Origin: Paenibacillus brasilensis
Lineage (GTDB): Bacteria > Bacillota > Bacilli > Paenibacillales > Paenibacillaceae
Direction of reading: 5' to 3'
DNA length: 64,000 nucleotides
Assembly: GCF_009363115.1 (NCBI RefSeq)
Contig: NZ_CP045298.1
Location: 1,069,001 to 1,133,000, forward strand
Part shown: positions 25,962-34,999 of the stretch, piece after piece
Layout of the letters: the number at the start of each line of letters is the position of its first letter
How positions within the stretch are numbered: the stretch's first letter is position 1
The notes under the pieces: model-generated
Told to the model about the DNA's origin: nothing
Database searches by the model: none
Seen by the model: only the letters and a program-made list of their open reading frames with translations
Made by a program: the position numbers and the translations under genes

Positions 25962-26900
25962 TTATTTTTTAGTCTGAGCCTGGTCGTGCCCATTTTGTTC
26001 GATACGGTTCACGTCAGATACTGACAGCCCATAGGCCCAGTTGCTTTGTGGAGGTACAACCCATACCGTATTCGGATCATCGTTAAGCGTCCAGCCCTGA
26101 TAAACCAGCTGGGAATCATCCTGATTCAGCGATACGCTCAGCGTAAAGCGGTGAACAGGCTTGCTCAGCTCGGAGGCTTTGCGCAGGGGCAGATTGCTGG
26201 CCAGATTTTTGATTTGCTGCGACAAGGAGGTCGCCGTATCACCGGCTATTGACTTTCCGTTCAGCGTCCAGGAAGTGGAAGCACTATCTCCGGCCTGGCT
26301 GCTGCCAGAAGACTTGAGCATCCATGAGGCCTTTTGGCCTTCCCACTCTAGTCCGCTTAGCTTGGCATCATCCCAGTCGAACGGTGTTGTATCTGTAAAA
26401 TCAGCAGTACCCAGCAGTAAACCCGAAAGTGTATCTAAAGGTACGGAAGCTACCTCTTTTTGATCTGATAAAACATAAGCAGCATCTCCCGAAGGTAACG
26501 TTTCACCAAACGCAAAGGTGTGTACGTCGCCCTTCTTGGTCTTGATCTCAATCCGGTCATGGGTAGCGCTGATTCCGTATTTGGCTACATCCTTGGGGGA
26601 AGATTCTACCGTTTCACCCAGCTTCACATCTTGAATCGCAGCTAACCAATTGTCTACTGTATATCCGTTTAACGGGTAAGACTGTGGCTTGGTCATGCTC
26701 CATTTGCCATCACGTTGTGTAAGCTCCACCGTTGCACCGTCCTTTCCTGTGATAGCGAAAGACGTAATATCTTCCCGGGTGAGCTGAACCAGCTGGCGAG
26801 CCGCTGGTGCCTGTTCACGAAAAAAGTTTTGGCTCTTGGCATAGATTATACCCGCTCCCAATACAACTAACAGCAGCACTGTGGGTATCCATTTTTTCAT
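25962..26900 (-). CDS. DUF4340-domain protein, part of the Gld-like ABC system
   Basis: The 312-residue protein has one N-terminal membrane anchor (WIPTVLLLVVLGAGIIYA) and an extracytoplasmic DUF4340 domain of repeated beta segments (ITSFAITGKDGATVELTQRD). It starts at ATG 26900, overlapping the GldG-like stop by four bases. DUF4340 proteins are usually found next to GldG-like proteins and ABC-2 permeases. Its role may be to help move or modify envelope components; the substrate is unknown. Confidence 0.82.
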   Translation of the reverse strand: MKKWIPTVLLLVVLGAGIIYAKSQNFFREQAPAARQLVQLTREDITSFAITGKDGATVELTQRDGKWSMTKPQSYPLNGYTVDNWLAAIQDVKLGETVESSPKDVAKYGISATHDRIEIKTKKGDVHTFAFGETLPSGDAAYVLSDQKEVASVPLDTLSGLLLGTADFTDTTPFDWDDAKLSGLEWEGQKASWMLKSSGSSQAGDSASTSWTLNGKSIAGDTATSLSQQIKNLASNLPLRKASELSKPVHRFTLSVSLNQDDSQLVYQGWTLNDDPNTVWVVPPQSNWAYGLSVSDVNRIEQNGHDQAQTKK

Positions 26901-28288
26901 GCTCTTCTTCGCCTCCACCATAATAGGATTCCGACTACCGCGAACAGCAACGGCATTCCGATGACGGATATGGTCAATATTGTTTTCGCTTGTGCAGGAG
27001 TCAAATAGGCTACCTTGTAATCCTGCTCCTGACGAGGCCGAATGGTGAGTCCATCAGAGTGTTCCTGTACATAGTTCAGACTGTTCAGCACAAAATCCCG
27101 ATTTCCTCCCGTGCTGATCTCGGTGTCGCTTAGAAGCGCAGACGTTCCGAGAATCACCGCTTTGGGCTTGCCGTCTTTTCCATCTACTGCATAACCCAGA
27201 TCAAGTGGCCCCTGCAGATCCTTCCCATCCTTCTGTGCTTCGTTGTTCAGCAGCCCCTGGATATTCGTTTCACCATAGCTGGCGGCAGAAGATTTTAGCA
27301 GAGGCGTCGTCTTCCAATTTTTTTGCTCCTCCGCCTGTAAAGCAATAGACAGCGAAAGAACTGGATACAGATTGGAAGCTGCCAGCTTATCGGTAATCGC
27401 ATGACTGCCAAAGGTAGGAACTGTCCATAGAGGTCCCAGCGTATTCGTCTGCTCCTGATCCACCACAATCGCATGCGTATCCTTCACTCCATAATCAGCC
27501 GCCAGGCCGTCTAGGTTTTTCCAGTCGGATTGCATGCTCGGATGGAAGCCCAACGCCATCAAAAGCTTTCCACCGCCGTTCAGGTACGTACGAATACTCT
27601 TCAGCTCCGTTGTGCTGATATCCCGCTGTGGCCCGATAATAGCCAACACGGATGCATCTTTAGGCACACTTCCAGCCCGATTGAGCTGTACTTCTTCTGT
27701 TTTCACATTATCCTGCGCCAGTGAGCTGCTTAATTGGGTCATTTGAGACAAAGGGATTTCCTCATGACCGGTCAGAAAAACCACTTTCCCCTGACGGGTC
27801 GATGATAGCCCCAGCAGTCCGCTGGTCAGCTTTTCTTCACCAGTAAACTGGTATGCTCCTTCACCACTCCCCTGCGCTTGCGTAAACAGACTCCCAATAT
27901 CTATAACCCGTTTCTTTTCACCCTGCACCAACACAATAGATGCTGCGGTAACACCATATTGCTTGGCAAGCACCGGTTCCTGATTCAGATCGTACTGCTC
28001 GACCTTGAGCTTGCTGTTACGCTTGGCGTATTCGCTCAGCATATCCGTAACATCCCGGTTCAGCTTCTGATTTTGTGAAGTGGATACGGTAAAAGCAATT
28101 AACCGTACGTCTTCCTTCACTCCCTGAATAGCCGTTAACGTCTGGTCAGACAGCGTATACTGCTTGCCTGACGTCAAATCCAGTTGAAAACCTCCCAGCG
28201 AACGCAGAAACAACGTCAGCAAAATAAAAATACCGATAGCCGCAACCGATAATACTACACTGTTTGTATGACCCAGCCATTTTTTCAT
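26897..28288 (-). CDS. GldG-like auxiliary protein of an ABC-2 transporter
   Basis: The 463-residue protein has an N-terminal membrane segment (VVLSVAAIGIFILLTLFLRS), a large extracytoplasmic GldG-like domain (LTSGKQYTLSDQTLTAIQGV at the start, then VKVLTGHEE-like VVFLTGHEEIPLSQM) and a C-terminal membrane helix followed by WWRRRRA. GldG domains bind to ABC-2 permeases and are of unclear chemistry. GGAGGTGA lies seven bases before ATG 28286-28288, which overlaps the end of the permease gene's reading region. Confidence 0.82.
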   Translation of the reverse strand: MKKWLGHTNSVVLSVAAIGIFILLTLFLRSLGGFQLDLTSGKQYTLSDQTLTAIQGVKEDVRLIAFTVSTSQNQKLNRDVTDMLSEYAKRNSKLKVEQYDLNQEPVLAKQYGVTAASIVLVQGEKKRVIDIGSLFTQAQGSGEGAYQFTGEEKLTSGLLGLSSTRQGKVVFLTGHEEIPLSQMTQLSSSLAQDNVKTEEVQLNRAGSVPKDASVLAIIGPQRDISTTELKSIRTYLNGGGKLLMALGFHPSMQSDWKNLDGLAADYGVKDTHAIVVDQEQTNTLGPLWTVPTFGSHAITDKLAASNLYPVLSLSIALQAEEQKNWKTTPLLKSSAASYGETNIQGLLNNEAQKDGKDLQGPLDLGYAVDGKDGKPKAVILGTSALLSDTEISTGGNRDFVLNSLNYVQEHSDGLTIRPRQEQDYKVAYLTPAQAKTILTISVIGMPLLFAVVGILLWWRRRRA

Positions 28289-28293
28289 CCTGA

Positions 28294-29016
28294 TCACCTC
28301 CACCGTTTCCGTTCGACTACTTGGATGCTGAACAGCAAAAAGAGTGCCGCCACTGTCACGTAATACATCACATCGGCTCCGTTCAGCAATCCTTTGGTGA
28401 AACTGTCAAACCGTGCGGTTAATGAAAAAGGCTCCAGCCATTGCTGTACCGTCGCAGATGCGCCCGTTTGTCCACCAAACGAATCCAGCATCCAAAATAC
28501 GAGTAAAATAATAAAGCTAACAACCGCCGACATCATCTGATGCTGTGACAGCGTCGAAGCGAACAAACCGATCGCCATCATGGATGCGCCAAGCAAAAAC
28601 AGTCCGATCACGGATGTAAGCACCAGCGTCCAATCCAGCGATCCATAAAAGGACATCACCACCGGATACGCCAGACTGCACAGCACTAAAATGAACAGCA
28701 TGCCCAGTGACGCCAAAAATTTACCTATAATCATTTCTGTTACACTTACAGGTGAGGTTAGCAGCAGTTCATCTGTGCCCTGCCTGAATTCCTCCGCGAC
28801 CAGCCGCATTGTGAGTAGTGGAACGACAAATACCAGCATGGACAGCGTATCACCAAGCACTAACCGATAGTCCAGAATACTTGGCTGATACAGGACAAAA
28901 TTCGTATAAAAGAGTAACCCCGTCAGCAGCATGTACACTGCCAGCGCAAAATACGTTGTGGGTGTCCACAAATAGGCCTGTAGCTCTTTTTGACAGACCG
29001 CGAACAAACGCCTCAT
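28294..29016 (-). CDS. ABC-2 permease of the Gld-like system
   Basis: The 240-residue protein has six hydrophobic segments and begins MRRLFAVCQKELQAYLWTPT, typical of GldF/NosY-like permeases (LVAEEFRQGTDELLLTSPVS is a family landmark). It overlaps the ATPase gene by four bases. With ATPase, GldG-like protein and DUF4340 protein it makes a four-gene operon, as in many Firmicutes without gliding. Confidence 0.85.
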   Translation of the reverse strand: MRRLFAVCQKELQAYLWTPTTYFALAVYMLLTGLLFYTNFVLYQPSILDYRLVLGDTLSMLVFVVPLLTMRLVAEEFRQGTDELLLTSPVSVTEMIIGKFLASLGMLFILVLCSLAYPVVMSFYGSLDWTLVLTSVIGLFLLGASMMAIGLFASTLSQHQMMSAVVSFIILLVFWMLDSFGGQTGASATVQQWLEPFSLTARFDSFTKGLLNGADVMYYVTVAALFLLFSIQVVERKRWR

Positions 29017-30134
29017 GACTGATTACCTCCTGTATCCTTGGCCTCTACAGCCTTGTCACCGCTGGAAGCGGACTCTTCATGATCTACCTTAACGCCTGTT
29101 GCTGTATTCTCCGTGGAGGATACAGCATCAGCCGCTTGATCGCCCATCTGACCTGCCCCCGTCTCGCGGGTTGTCAACTGCTGGAAGATATTTTCCAGAC
29201 TAAGGCTCTCTTTTTTCATCTCCAGAATCGGAAGCCTCGCAGCAGACAACACATAAAACAGCTCTTCACGAAAATCCTCATTGGAAGCTCCTGTTAGTAA
29301 CACTCCAGTCAAATCCTGCTCCCTTGCAGCCCGCTTCATATCCGCATGAGACAAGGCAGATGCTAAAGGCTCGACCTCCACTTTTCCCCAAGCCTGCAGG
29401 ACATCCAGCACCTGCTCACGATTTCCTTTAACCTCCACCTTTACCTTAAATCCATCCTCCATCGAACCACCGAGTGCATCTGGTCGCCCATCCAACACCA
29501 ATTGCCCCTCATGGATGATAAGAACCCGATTGCATAAAGCGTCCACCTCTGGCAAAATATGCGTGCTGAGTAGTACCGTATGATTTTCACCAATTTCTTG
29601 TATAAGCTGACGAATCTCCAAAATCTGATTAGGGTCCAAGCCTGAGGTCGGTTCATCCAGCACCAGCAAATCCGGGTTATGGATAATAGCCCCCGCCAGT
29701 CCCAAACGTTGCTTATACCCTTTAGACAAACTGCGTACCAGTTGTTTTTCACGCCCGTTCAGTCCCAGCCTGGAAATCATTTCAGAAATACGCAGCTTCT
29801 GCTCTCGCGCAGGTACGTCCCGAATACTAGCTACAAATTTTAAATAGGATTGGACGGACATATCTCCATACAAAGGTGGAGTCTCCGGCAAATAACCGAT
29901 TTTGGAACGAGCCTGTCTGCCCTTATCCTGAATCGGGATGCCGTCAATCGTAATGACTCCCTCGCTCGGCTGGAGATACCCTGTAATCATGCGCATTGTC
30001 GTCGTTTTACCTGCACCATTTGGCCCCAAAAAACCGACAATTTCACCACGCTGCATTTCAAAATCCAGCTTATGTACGCCCCGGTTGCCCTCATACCACT
30101 TGCTCACCTGTTGCACCTTGAGCACACGTTTCAC
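29013..30134 (-). CDS. ABC transporter ATPase of the Gld-like system
   Basis: The 373-residue protein has Walker [18 protein letters not shown], signature LSKGYKQRLGLA, Walker B LLVLDEPTSGLD and the His switch. The C-terminal domain of about 150 residues (after residue 220) ends in a Ser/Ala/Asp-rich tail that is longer than in most such ATPases. Start ATG 30132-30134; it is the first gene of the four-gene minus-strand operon. Confidence 0.85.
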   Translation of the reverse strand: MKRVLKVQQVSKWYEGNRGVHKLDFEMQRGEIVGFLGPNGAGKTTTMRMITGYLQPSEGVITIDGIPIQDKGRQARSKIGYLPETPPLYGDMSVQSYLKFVASIRDVPAREQKLRISEMISRLGLNGREKQLVRSLSKGYKQRLGLAGAIIHNPDLLVLDEPTSGLDPNQILEIRQLIQEIGENHTVLLSTHILPEVDALCNRVLIIHEGQLVLDGRPDALGGSMEDGFKVKVEVKGNREQVLDVLQAWGKVEVEPLASALSHADMKRAAREQDLTGVLLTGASNEDFREELFYVLSAARLPILEMKKESLSLENIFQQLTTRETGAGQMGDQAADAVSSTENTATGVKVDHEESASSGDKAVEAKDTGGNQS

Positions 30135-30617
30135 CCTTTCTTATATCGCTTTACAAAATCATACCACCCTACATACGTGGCAAAAGAATCCCACTGCAAC
30201 AGCGATCGGAGACCCAAAGCCTTCGCGCAGCGGTCTCCCCTTACTGCTCTCCTACCAAAATGTGCATGAGTAGCGGGTAGCAGCGCAGCGGAGGGTTTGG
30301 AGCTGGAGAAGCGCCAGCGGTCGCCTTTGCTGGAGGATTCTTACCTTTTTATATCTCATCTAATCCAAGAAGAATCCTACAGCAACAGCGATCGGAAGCC
30401 CAAAGCCTTCGCGCAGCGGTCTCCCCCTACCTCATGCTACACTTTTAAATTCTAATAATAATCCCACACATATAGCCTTAGCTTAACGTCACTTAAATAG
30501 AAGCTTAAAATAATGTGTCTAAAATGTGAACAGGAAAATAGACTTTCATCCTCGTAAACTTGTACGGTTCGTCATAATATAGATTCGCATCTACCATCAC
30601 TGTCAAAAAGACCAACC
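30135..30617. other. Intergenic region with repeats, no gene
   Basis: Apart from the repeat units described separately, the stretch holds only short ORFs without sites. The ABC operon promoter must lie at its left side. Confidence 0.4.
30185..30430. repeat. Cluster of three related intergenic repeat units
   Basis: Two 60-base units at 30185-30244 and 30371-30430 match in about 55 positions and share the block CCTTCGCGCAGCGGTCTCCC. Between them (about 30281-30344) lies a related unit in the opposite orientation: GGTCGCCTTTGCTGGAGGAT matches the reverse complement of the unit start. The arrangement (forward, inverted, forward) resembles REP/BIME-type elements. Confidence 0.75.
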
Positions 30618-30833
30618 TTTTATAGTGCGATTCCCCCATGCGCTTTTTGCTGGGACACTACACTGTATGATCTCGGAGCCCTTGCTTGCTAAGAGTTGGG
30701 CCTTCTGTACAAAGCCTGTGAATTTGCAAGAGAAGCAATGGAACTCTCCCCGGAGGATGCTCGTCTCCGTCATAATTATGCGCTGATTCAATCTAGGCTT
30801 CCATATATACCCACACCCCGTCCTGTAGGTTGA
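30618..30833 (+). pseudogene. C-terminal remnant of a TPR-containing glycosyltransferase-type protein
   Basis: A frame from about 30618 to TGA 30831-30833 reads CWDTTLYDLGALAC, a stop in place of Tyr, then ELGLLYKACEFAREAMELSP and EDARLRHNYALIQSRL. This is a TPR-like helix pair as found at the C-terminus of TPR-linked glycosyltransferases. There is no start, and one in-frame stop. It lies 40 bases before an intact glycosyltransferase gene, so it may be left from a larger sugar-transfer locus. Confidence 0.5.
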
Positions 30834-30872
30834 ATAACTTGGTATAGGGGCTTGCGATTGGCAAAGGAGGTT

Positions 30873-31952
30873 ATGGAGATCAAAGTTCTATTCACTTTTT
30901 ATATACCCAGCGGCGGCGTGGAAACCCTGAACCGCCAACGCTGTAAAGTGCTCATTCAGGACGGGATTGAGTGTCACCTTCTCTATTATCAGCAGGGAAC
31001 TGGGATGCAAAACCTGCAAGGCGATATTCCGGTGTTCATGACTTCTTCCGAAGAGGAAATTCGAAAGCTGGTGGAGACTCATCGCTACGATGCAATTATC
31101 GTCTCCTCCGATTATCCTATGCTCCCCAGACTGCGCATGTTAGGCTATCAGGGGATATTAATCTATGAATCGCAAGGCTTTGGCACACACAAAGAAGCGG
31201 CATTGGTAGTCGCAGATGCGGTTCCGTATCTTCAACAATATGCCGATGCCGTGCTCCTGCCAGATACAACTCATTTAGTGAATCTATTCTCCGGCATGTG
31301 TCCGTGGCTTAAACGTTTCGCTTTTCCAAACGTACTGGATACCAGTGTATTTAATTATGTACCCAACACTCCTCCGATCCATCCGGTCATTGCATGGGTT
31401 GGGCGGCTGGAGCCAAACAAGAACTGGAGGCATTTTGTCGATATCTCCTACTGGATGCTGCAAAACCGTGCTGATCTTCGCATTTGGATGTTTTATGATG
31501 ATACCTTGTCTCAGCCAGAGGATCAAATACAATTTGAGCAGATGCTCACTCAACTCGGCATGTCCTCGATTATTGAGCGCTTTAAAAGCATACCTCATGC
31601 CAAAATGCCTCTGTATTACTCCATGATTGGCGACTCCGGCGGCTACCTGCTGTCAACTTCGCTTGTGGAGGGCTTCGGCTATGCGGTAGCTGAGGCAATG
31701 GCCTGCCGTTGCCCGGTTTTAAGCTCTGATTCAGATGGAGTACGAGCATTCATTGATCACAACGAAACCGGTAAGTTTTATGAACAAGGAGACATCTTGC
31801 AGGCGGTATTGCAAGGGTTAGACTTGATGAACAATGTACCTCATCGCGAATCTATTCGCCAGAAGGGGCAAACACGGATTGTTAGCCTGTTGGCACCGGA
31901 TAAATATGTGCGCTCCTTCCGTCAGATGATGAACATGTTGGGTGTATGGTAA
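30873..31952 (+). CDS. Glycosyltransferase family 4-like protein
   Basis: The 359-residue protein has an N-terminal GVETLNRQR loop (acceptor side) and the C-terminal GT-B donor region: VIAWVGRLEPNKNWRHFVDI and later LLSTSLVEGFGYAVAEAMAC with the E-x7-E pattern. ATG 30873 lies two bases after AAAGGAGG; a TTG upstream is also in frame. Its acceptor is unknown. It stands alone, with a hairpin downstream. Confidence 0.82.
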   Translation: MEIKVLFTFYIPSGGVETLNRQRCKVLIQDGIECHLLYYQQGTGMQNLQGDIPVFMTSSEEEIRKLVETHRYDAIIVSSDYPMLPRLRMLGYQGILIYESQGFGTHKEAALVVADAVPYLQQYADAVLLPDTTHLVNLFSGMCPWLKRFAFPNVLDTSVFNYVPNTPPIHPVIAWVGRLEPNKNWRHFVDISYWMLQNRADLRIWMFYDDTLSQPEDQIQFEQMLTQLGMSSIIERFKSIPHAKMPLYYSMIGDSGGYLLSTSLVEGFGYAVAEAMACRCPVLSSDSDGVRAFIDHNETGKFYEQGDILQAVLQGLDLMNNVPHRESIRQKGQTRIVSLLAPDKYVRSFRQMMNMLGVW

Positions 31953-32000
31953 CCTACTATTTTAGCGCATGTCCACAAAAGTCTGTTTCAGTTTTCAAAA

Positions 32001-32050
32001 AAGCTGACGACAACCCTATTATTACACACGGGTGATCGTCAGCTTGATGA
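32001..32050. terminator. Hairpin terminator between convergent genes
   Basis: AAGCTGACGA pairs with TCGTCAGCTT, with an inner ACCC/GGGT pair. T-rich sequence follows on both sides but without a clean T run. Confidence 0.55.
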
Positions 32051-32091
32051 GTTTCCTTTTTATTACTTAATATTTGCGACCTATCTGATCT

Positions 32092-32520
32092 TTAATGTTC
32101 AACGCAATCCAACGGCATTTTATTGTCCTTTTGGAACATTTCAGCCCATGTATCCGGTACATAGTTGCACCACAGCAGAACCAACGCTGGAATAAATCCG
32201 CGCTCTACAGCCATCTTTATCATGACCCCTGCCCGGTCGAAATAAGCTTCGTTTAATGTACGGTAGTCAAAATTTTCATTTTCCAGTAATGCAAACGGCT
32301 GCAGATTTAAATCCGCTTCACTTGCATCCCATTGCCGGAGCATGTTGATTTGCAAAACGTTGAATCCCTGCACCTTTCGATAATCCAGGTAATCGCTCCA
32401 CTCTTCAATTGTCGCATTGGTAAAAGCGCTCCAGACGGTATCTGCCAAGTAAAAGAAAGGCTTGCCCTCTTTTGCAAAACTTCTTTGATTTTCAGCAATG
32501 TTTAATCTCAAATAAATCAC
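32092..32520 (-). pseudogene. N-terminal fragment of a DUF4038-type glycoside hydrolase
   Basis: The 142-residue frame shows the start of a DUF4038 (apiosidase-like) hydrolase: FFYLADTVWSAFTNATIEEW, DYLDYRKVQGFNVLQINMLR and MIKMAVERGFIPALVLLW. Full-length members have over 400 residues. The frame ends at DCVEH; another frame continues WIALNIKDQIGRKY to a stop at about 32070, so the gene seems to have lost its middle, or the join is out of frame. It is divergent from a LacI regulator that probably controlled it. Confidence 0.65.
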
Positions 32521-32735
32521 CCTTTCTTACATAAACAAAACTAAATTACATTGCAAATTTATATGATATTGTATAAAATAAACTAAATTAAAGCGTTCAC
32601 AATTGAATATTAACACTATAGATTCTAAAAGGTCAACTCATTTTTCATATCGTTATTTAGTTTAATTTATAAACTAAACTTTATCGTATAATCATGATAT
32701 AATTTATATAGTTTAGTCCAATGGGAGGTTCCACG
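32521..32735. promoter_or_regulatory. Divergent control region with repeated AAACTAAA half-sites
   Basis: This very AT-rich spacer between the hydrolase fragment and the LacI gene has AAACTAAATT at about 32538 and 32579, a perfect palindrome at 32656-32678 and TAGTTTAGT near 32709. The repeated half-sites are good candidates for LacI operators. Confidence 0.6.
32656..32678. promoter_or_regulatory. Palindromic operator candidate
   Basis: TTTAGTTTA, five bases, TAAACTAAA: a perfect 9-bp inverted repeat. It lies about 60 bases before the LacI start and matches half-sites elsewhere in the spacer. It lacks the central CG typical of many LacI operators. Confidence 0.6.
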
Positions 32736-33779
32736 TTGAAAATTGATGATATTGCAAGGCTTGCCGGTGTTTCAAAATCAGCCGTCTCTCTTGCGTTTAA
32801 TAACAAACCCGGTGTTAGCGAAGAAACCAAGGAGCATATTTTAAAAATTGCCCACGAGCATGGATATAGACCACGGACCATGAAGTCAAATAAGGAATTT
32901 ACTAAAAGTCACCATGTCATTCGTTTTGTTGCATGCAAAAATACAGGCATCGTGACCGAGCAATACGAATCACTTCCATTTTTCAATGAGTTAATTCATC
33001 ATATTACCAATCAGGTGAGAAACCATGGAAACACTCTTATTTTTTCGTCTTTTGATAGCCATAGCCTTGTAGAGGAATTGTATGCCCTGGAAAAAGAGCA
33101 GCCCTCCTCAGGAGTGCTTCTGCTGGGCACTAATTTAACTTCCGAGATTATTCATTCTATACAATCCATTCATGCCAATATCGTTATTTTGGATACTTGC
33201 TTTGAACACATCGACGCCAGTTTTGTATCCATTAATAACTACCTTGGGGGGTATAAGGCAGGCCAATATTTAGTTCAGTCTGGACACAGACAAATAGGAT
33301 ATGTGCAATCCAGTACCAGAATCCTTAACTTTAAGAAACGAAAGGAAGGATTTATGGCGGCTTTAGAGGAACATGATCTTTCCATAGATGATAGGCTTAC
33401 CTTTAATATGCATCCCATGCTTGTGATGTCACAGGATTCTTTTAAAACAGCTATCCAAGAATTAACGGAGCTTCCTTCGGCCCTATTTTGCGAAAATGAT
33501 TACATGGCGATTAGTGCCATTAAAACGTTTCAGGAAATGAATATCCGAGTACCTGAGCAAATTTCCGTTATGGGGTTCGATAATATTCATGAGGCCAAGG
33601 TCATCAGCCCTGAACTAACTACCATTCATGTAAAAAAGGATGTTTTGGCTCAGACAGCTGTAAACTTGCTGATGGAGAAGCTCAATCAAAATCAGGAGCA
33701 TCATACGCAGGTGCTGGTAAATACCGTGGTCATTGAGCGGAAATCTTGCTTAGCCTTAATAAAGGAGGGTTCGCTATGA
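32736..33779 (+). CDS. LacI-family transcriptional regulator
   Basis: The 347-residue protein has the LacI helix-turn-helix and hinge (IDDIARLAGVSKSAVSLAFN, then NKPGVSEETKEHILK) and a periplasmic-binding-protein-like effector domain (YVQSSTRILNFKKRKEGFMA; ISVMGFDNIHEAKVISPELT). The start is TTG 32736, seven bases after GGAGG; the ATG at 32721 would place the site inside the gene. Divergence from a glycoside hydrolase fragment and multiple palindromic half-sites suggest that it represses both genes in response to a sugar. Its TGA overlaps the next ATG. Confidence 0.88.
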   Translation: MKIDDIARLAGVSKSAVSLAFNNKPGVSEETKEHILKIAHEHGYRPRTMKSNKEFTKSHHVIRFVACKNTGIVTEQYESLPFFNELIHHITNQVRNHGNTLIFSSFDSHSLVEELYALEKEQPSSGVLLLGTNLTSEIIHSIQSIHANIVILDTCFEHIDASFVSINNYLGGYKAGQYLVQSGHRQIGYVQSSTRILNFKKRKEGFMAALEEHDLSIDDRLTFNMHPMLVMSQDSFKTAIQELTELPSALFCENDYMAISAIKTFQEMNIRVPEQISVMGFDNIHEAKVISPELTTIHVKKDVLAQTAVNLLMEKLNQNQEHHTQVLVNTVVIERKSCLALIKEGSL

Positions 33780-33994
33780 TTCATGATTATGTATGGCGGG
33801 CAGGCGCTGCCTGCATGATACTCGCTATTATATTAAGTGGAACAGGAGTTAGTGGTGATCGCATGCGTGCCAACTACTATACGGAGCAGGCATGCGATCC
33901 TGAGGGGAAAGATCGGAAGCGCAGATGGAAATGGTCCTTCATACTTATGATCCTGGGTTTAATATTGCTGGCTATATCTTTGATTCTAGAATAA
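33776..33994 (+). CDS. Small two-helix membrane protein, DUF5316-like
   Basis: The 72-residue protein has two hydrophobic helices around a charged loop with SGDRMRANYY, which resembles DUF5316 proteins. The ATG at 33776 overlaps the LacI stop and follows AAAGGAGGG. Function unknown; linkage to the regulator may be chance. Confidence 0.65.
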   Translation: MIHDYVWRAGAACMILAIILSGTGVSGDRMRANYYTEQACDPEGKDRKRRWKWSFILMILGLILLAISLILE

Positions 33995-34007
33995 AAAGGA
34001 CCCTAAC

Positions 34008-34913
34008 TTATCCGAAATCTTCATCCGTCAGATCCATATTTACGCTCGTGGCGGTTCGACTGCCGTCGGCTGCGGCAAAAATCAATTGAGAAGGCATAAA
34101 GTACGAAGAATCGCCCGCGGCGTATACACCAGGTATGGAGGTTCTTCCCGCCCCATCGGTCTTGATCCCGCCCGACTCCATCCTTTCACAGCCCAATTGT
34201 TCTCCAAACGATGCACTTTGTACCAACTGAGGTGTCACGAAGCCGCCGACCCTCGGGAGCTTGGTACCGTCCGTAAAACGAACATGCTCAAGCTGGCCAT
34301 GCTGGCCAATGAAAGCCGCAACAGGCTGCTCCATCACCACGATTCCCTTGGACTGAAGCCGTTCTTTTTGCTCATCCGACAGGGATGCCTGTCCATTCGT
34401 GCATACCACCAAATCCTGACTCCAATTGAGGAGCAGCTTGGCCGTATGATAGACAGCTGGCAATTCAGAGACGAGGACAAGCGGTTGATCCCGCAGCTCC
34501 CAGCCGTCGCAATAAGGGCAATTAAACAAACTTTTCCCGTATAACGGATAAAAGCCTTCGATCTCGGGGAATATCTCCTTTAGCCCTGTCGCCAGGACCA
34601 GTTTTCGCGCTTGGACGCGAATGCCTGACGAATCAAGCACCTCAAATCGACCGGATTCGATTTTGGCAATTGAAACCACCTCGGTTGGCAAATGATCCAC
34701 AGACGGGTAGCGCTGTACTTCCTCATAAGCCACACGACGAAACTCGGCCGGCGTTACACCATCTCGCGTAATAAAGCCGTGTGATGCATGCGTAACGGCA
34801 TTTCTGGGCCGATTGTTGTCCATCAAAGCTACGTTTCTCCTTGCTCTGCCAAGCACAAGGGCTGCATTCAGCCCGGCAGGTCCTCCACCAATAATGACGC
34901 AATCGTACAGCAT
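34008..34913 (-). CDS. Thioredoxin-reductase-like FAD-dependent oxidoreductase
   Basis: The 301-residue protein has the FAD-binding GGGPAGLNAALVLGRA, the redox-active CPYC (CPYCDGWELRD) and a C-terminal GVYAAGDSS motif. It differs from TrxB in having no clear NADPH GxGxxA motif in the middle, so it resembles the YumC-unlike, shorter TrxR-like proteins often next to Rrf2 regulators. The chosen ATG (34911-34913) has AGAGAG ten bases upstream. A 20-base motif in its promoter also occurs upstream of the Rrf2 gene. Confidence 0.82.
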   Translation of the reverse strand: MLYDCVIIGGGPAGLNAALVLGRARRNVALMDNNRPRNAVTHASHGFITRDGVTPAEFRRVAYEEVQRYPSVDHLPTEVVSIAKIESGRFEVLDSSGIRVQARKLVLATGLKEIFPEIEGFYPLYGKSLFNCPYCDGWELRDQPLVLVSELPAVYHTAKLLLNWSQDLVVCTNGQASLSDEQKERLQSKGIVVMEQPVAAFIGQHGQLEHVRFTDGTKLPRVGGFVTPQLVQSASFGEQLGCERMESGGIKTDGAGRTSIPGVYAAGDSSYFMPSQLIFAAADGSRTATSVNMDLTDEDFG

Positions 34914-34937
34914 AGCATCCAACTCTCTTTAAAAGAT

Positions 34938-34957
34938 ATTAAAGATTCATTATATCT
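34938..34957. promoter_or_regulatory. Rrf2 operator candidate at the reductase promoter
   Basis: ATTAAAGATTCATTATATCT lies about 25 bases upstream of the reductase start and matches 17 of 20 bases with the site at 35411-35430. Read on the gene strand it contains TATAAT, so binding would cover the -10 box. Confidence 0.6.
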
Positions 34958-34999
34958 GTTATTAGATTAAAAAAAGCTTATTATAATTCCCCCTCGGCC

